From contig JAGAQU010000094.1 of NCBI GenBank assembly GCA_017622575.1, positions 1 through 45,681 on the forward strand: 45,681 nt of DNA. Reading direction: 5' to 3'. Both the position numbers and the translations under genes were made by a program. Positions within the stretch are counted from its first letter, which is position 1. Every line of letters starts with the position of its first letter. This stretch comes from Lachnospiraceae bacterium. GTDB lineage: Bacteria > Bacillota > Clostridia > Lachnospirales > Lachnospiraceae. Below, one piece after another: positions 44,731 to 45,681 of this stretch. The notes under the pieces were generated by a model. That model was not told the origin of the DNA and ran no database searches. It was given only the letters and a program-made list of their open reading frames with translations.

Positions 44731-45564
44731 TTATAATGCATATAGGTCATTCATTCTCTTTACATTTAAAGTAAGATATATTTTTTCTTCTGTCATAGAA
44801 CAATGATAAGTTTCTTCAATGTATTGATTTACTTTATCTATCAGAACATATTCGTCAGGATAATTTGTTTTTACAAAGTGATATAATTCCAAATCATTTC
44901 TGCCATGCAAAGGCTCTTCCGAAAGAAGTCTTATAGCAAGATGTTTTATATTAGTAATTAATCTGTCTCTCGGATATGCCACTTTATCCGGAACCTTTAT
45001 TTTATTCTCTATAATCTCCATCATTTCGCGCATCATTTTGATTATCAGAAAAGTTGTACTGATTTCTGAATTCATTTCTGCATTAACGATATGGATGGCA
45101 ATTGCTGCCGCTTCATCCTCTTCCAGACGTCAACCGGTCTCGTTTTCTATTAAATACAGTGCATGTCTCCCAACCATATATTCATTTGGGTAAAAAAGTT
45201 TTACTTCATCATGAAGAGCATTTCTGAATAGCATACCTTCCTTTTGTCGCTTAATAGCAAAACTGATGTGATCCGTCAATGCCAGATAAATATTCTGATT
45301 TAATTCAATTTCAAGTATCTCCCTGGCATATGAAATTATTTGAATTGACAAGCGGAAAAGTTCAATTGGAAGAGAAGCCAGTACTTTTTTGAATTGATCT
45401 GAATCATTTACATTTTCCAATCTGAAAACTTTTTCTATTTTTTCATCCGCTATTTCGCTTCCGGGTCTTTTGCCAAATCCAATTCCCCTTCCCATTGCAA
45501 CCACTTCGTTGCCACTTTCATCTCTTGCCGATATAATATTATTATTAACTAAAACTTCCCACAC
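44731..45564 (-). pseudogene. BglG/LicT-type transcription antiterminator interrupted by in-frame TGA
   Basis: The frame encodes an RNA-binding CAT domain (WEVLVNNNIISARDESGNEV; VVAMGRGIGFGKRPGSE) and two PTS-regulated PRD domains. PRD1 includes LTDHISFAIKRQKEG and NEYMVGRHALYLIENETG; PRD2 begins RLEEDEAAAIAIHIVNAEM and includes LTNIKHLAIRLL-like and KTNYPDEYVLIDKVNQYIEE. A TGA at 45130-45132 falls exactly between ETG and RLEEDEAA, a conserved junction, with no frame change on either side. Without it the product would be 277 residues, the family length. The start is GTG at 45562-45564 with no convincing ribosome binding site. It is either a recent loss, a sequencing error or a read-through site. 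Other genes here use TGA as a normal stop, so reassignment is unlikely. Confidence 0.8.
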
Positions 45565-45576
45565 CGATACGGTGTG
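45560..45576. promoter_or_regulatory. Perfect 17-bp palindrome at the antiterminator start codon
   Basis: CACACCG-ATA-CGGTGTG overlaps the GTG start of the antiterminator frame. It could be an operator for the PTS operon or a leader hairpin; a degenerate copy lies before ptsH. Confidence 0.5.
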
Positions 45577-45633
45577 TTGAACCTTGAAAATTCAATATTT
45601 CAGCCAATAAAAAAGGCATAAACCTGTTCCGTT

Positions 45634-45681
45634 TGGTATAATGGAATTGACTAGAAACCATTTTAACAAAGGAGATTTATG
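45634..45681 (+). promoter_or_regulatory. Extended -10 promoter and ribosome binding site of a gene entering at the right edge
   Basis: TGGTATAAT (45634-45642) is an extended -10 box. AAAGGAG (45668-45674) precedes an ATG at 45679-45681, the last three bases of the window. Only the start codon is visible, so nothing can be said of the product. The gene is divergent from the PTS operon. Confidence 0.6.

Noticed and set aside
45130..45132. Selenocysteine or reassigned TGA in the antiterminator
   Set aside because: TGA ends other intact genes here (smc, the ECF sigma gene, yitT) and the position has no expected catalytic cysteine; no SECIS-like hairpin was evident just after it.

Overview
The window looks like a chromosomal segment of a Clostridia member, most likely family Lachnospiraceae. 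The basis is the set of protein sequences, the moderate base composition, strong AGGAGG-type ribosome binding sites, and a recognisable core order read leftward: pta-ackA-yceD-rpmF ... plsX-acpP-rnc-smc-ftsY. I cannot name a genus from sequence alone. Nearly everything is on the minus strand. The plus-strand exceptions are tmcAL (16076-17308), uxaC (18072-19487) and a gene whose ATG lies at the right edge. No tRNA, rRNA, CRISPR array or complete insertion sequence was seen, and no gene-free stretch exceeds about 225 bases.

Region 1 (55-15854) is core metabolism and cell biology. It holds phosphotransacetylase and acetate kinase, a YceD-like protein, L32, fatty-acid/phospholipid genes (plsX, acpP), RNase III, SMC, FtsY, threonine dehydratase and a YitT membrane protein. 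Between rpmF and plsX sits a three-gene island: an ECF sigma factor, its apparent membrane anti-sigma factor, and an 820-residue surface lipoprotein with a transglutaminase-like domain. Region 2 (16076-19487) holds tmcAL, an MntP-type manganese exporter and glucuronate isomerase with its own promoter.

Region 3 (19491-30318) is the most unusual part: one tightly packed seven-gene operon. Its order is a solute-binding lipoprotein, two carbohydrate-type ABC permeases, a long coiled-coil MacA/HlyD-like adaptor, a two-pass protein with a MacB-like ectodomain, a second paralogous solute-binding lipoprotein, and a Cache-HAMP-GGDEF diguanylate cyclase. No ATPase gene is present. Both binding proteins carry a long beta-rich, propeller-like N-terminal region before the binding domain. 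The promoter lies inside a 59-bp concentric dyad.

Region 4 (30355-38562) runs leftward as a zf-HC2 membrane protein, DNA polymerase I, dephospho-CoA kinase, an FtsA-like ATPase with a repeat-bearing C-terminal extension, a WalJ-type beta-lactamase-fold hydrolase, an ACT-domain protein and a PFL/DUF711 protein.

Region 5 (38729-45564) is a self-contained amino-sugar PTS locus: BglG/LicT-type antiterminator, EIIA, enzyme I, HPr, EIICB, then nagB and nagA. Two features stand out. The antiterminator reading frame is interrupted by an in-frame TGA, and this HPr keeps His15 but has lysine where the regulatory Ser46 should be. A palindrome at the antiterminator start recurs, degenerate, just before ptsH.
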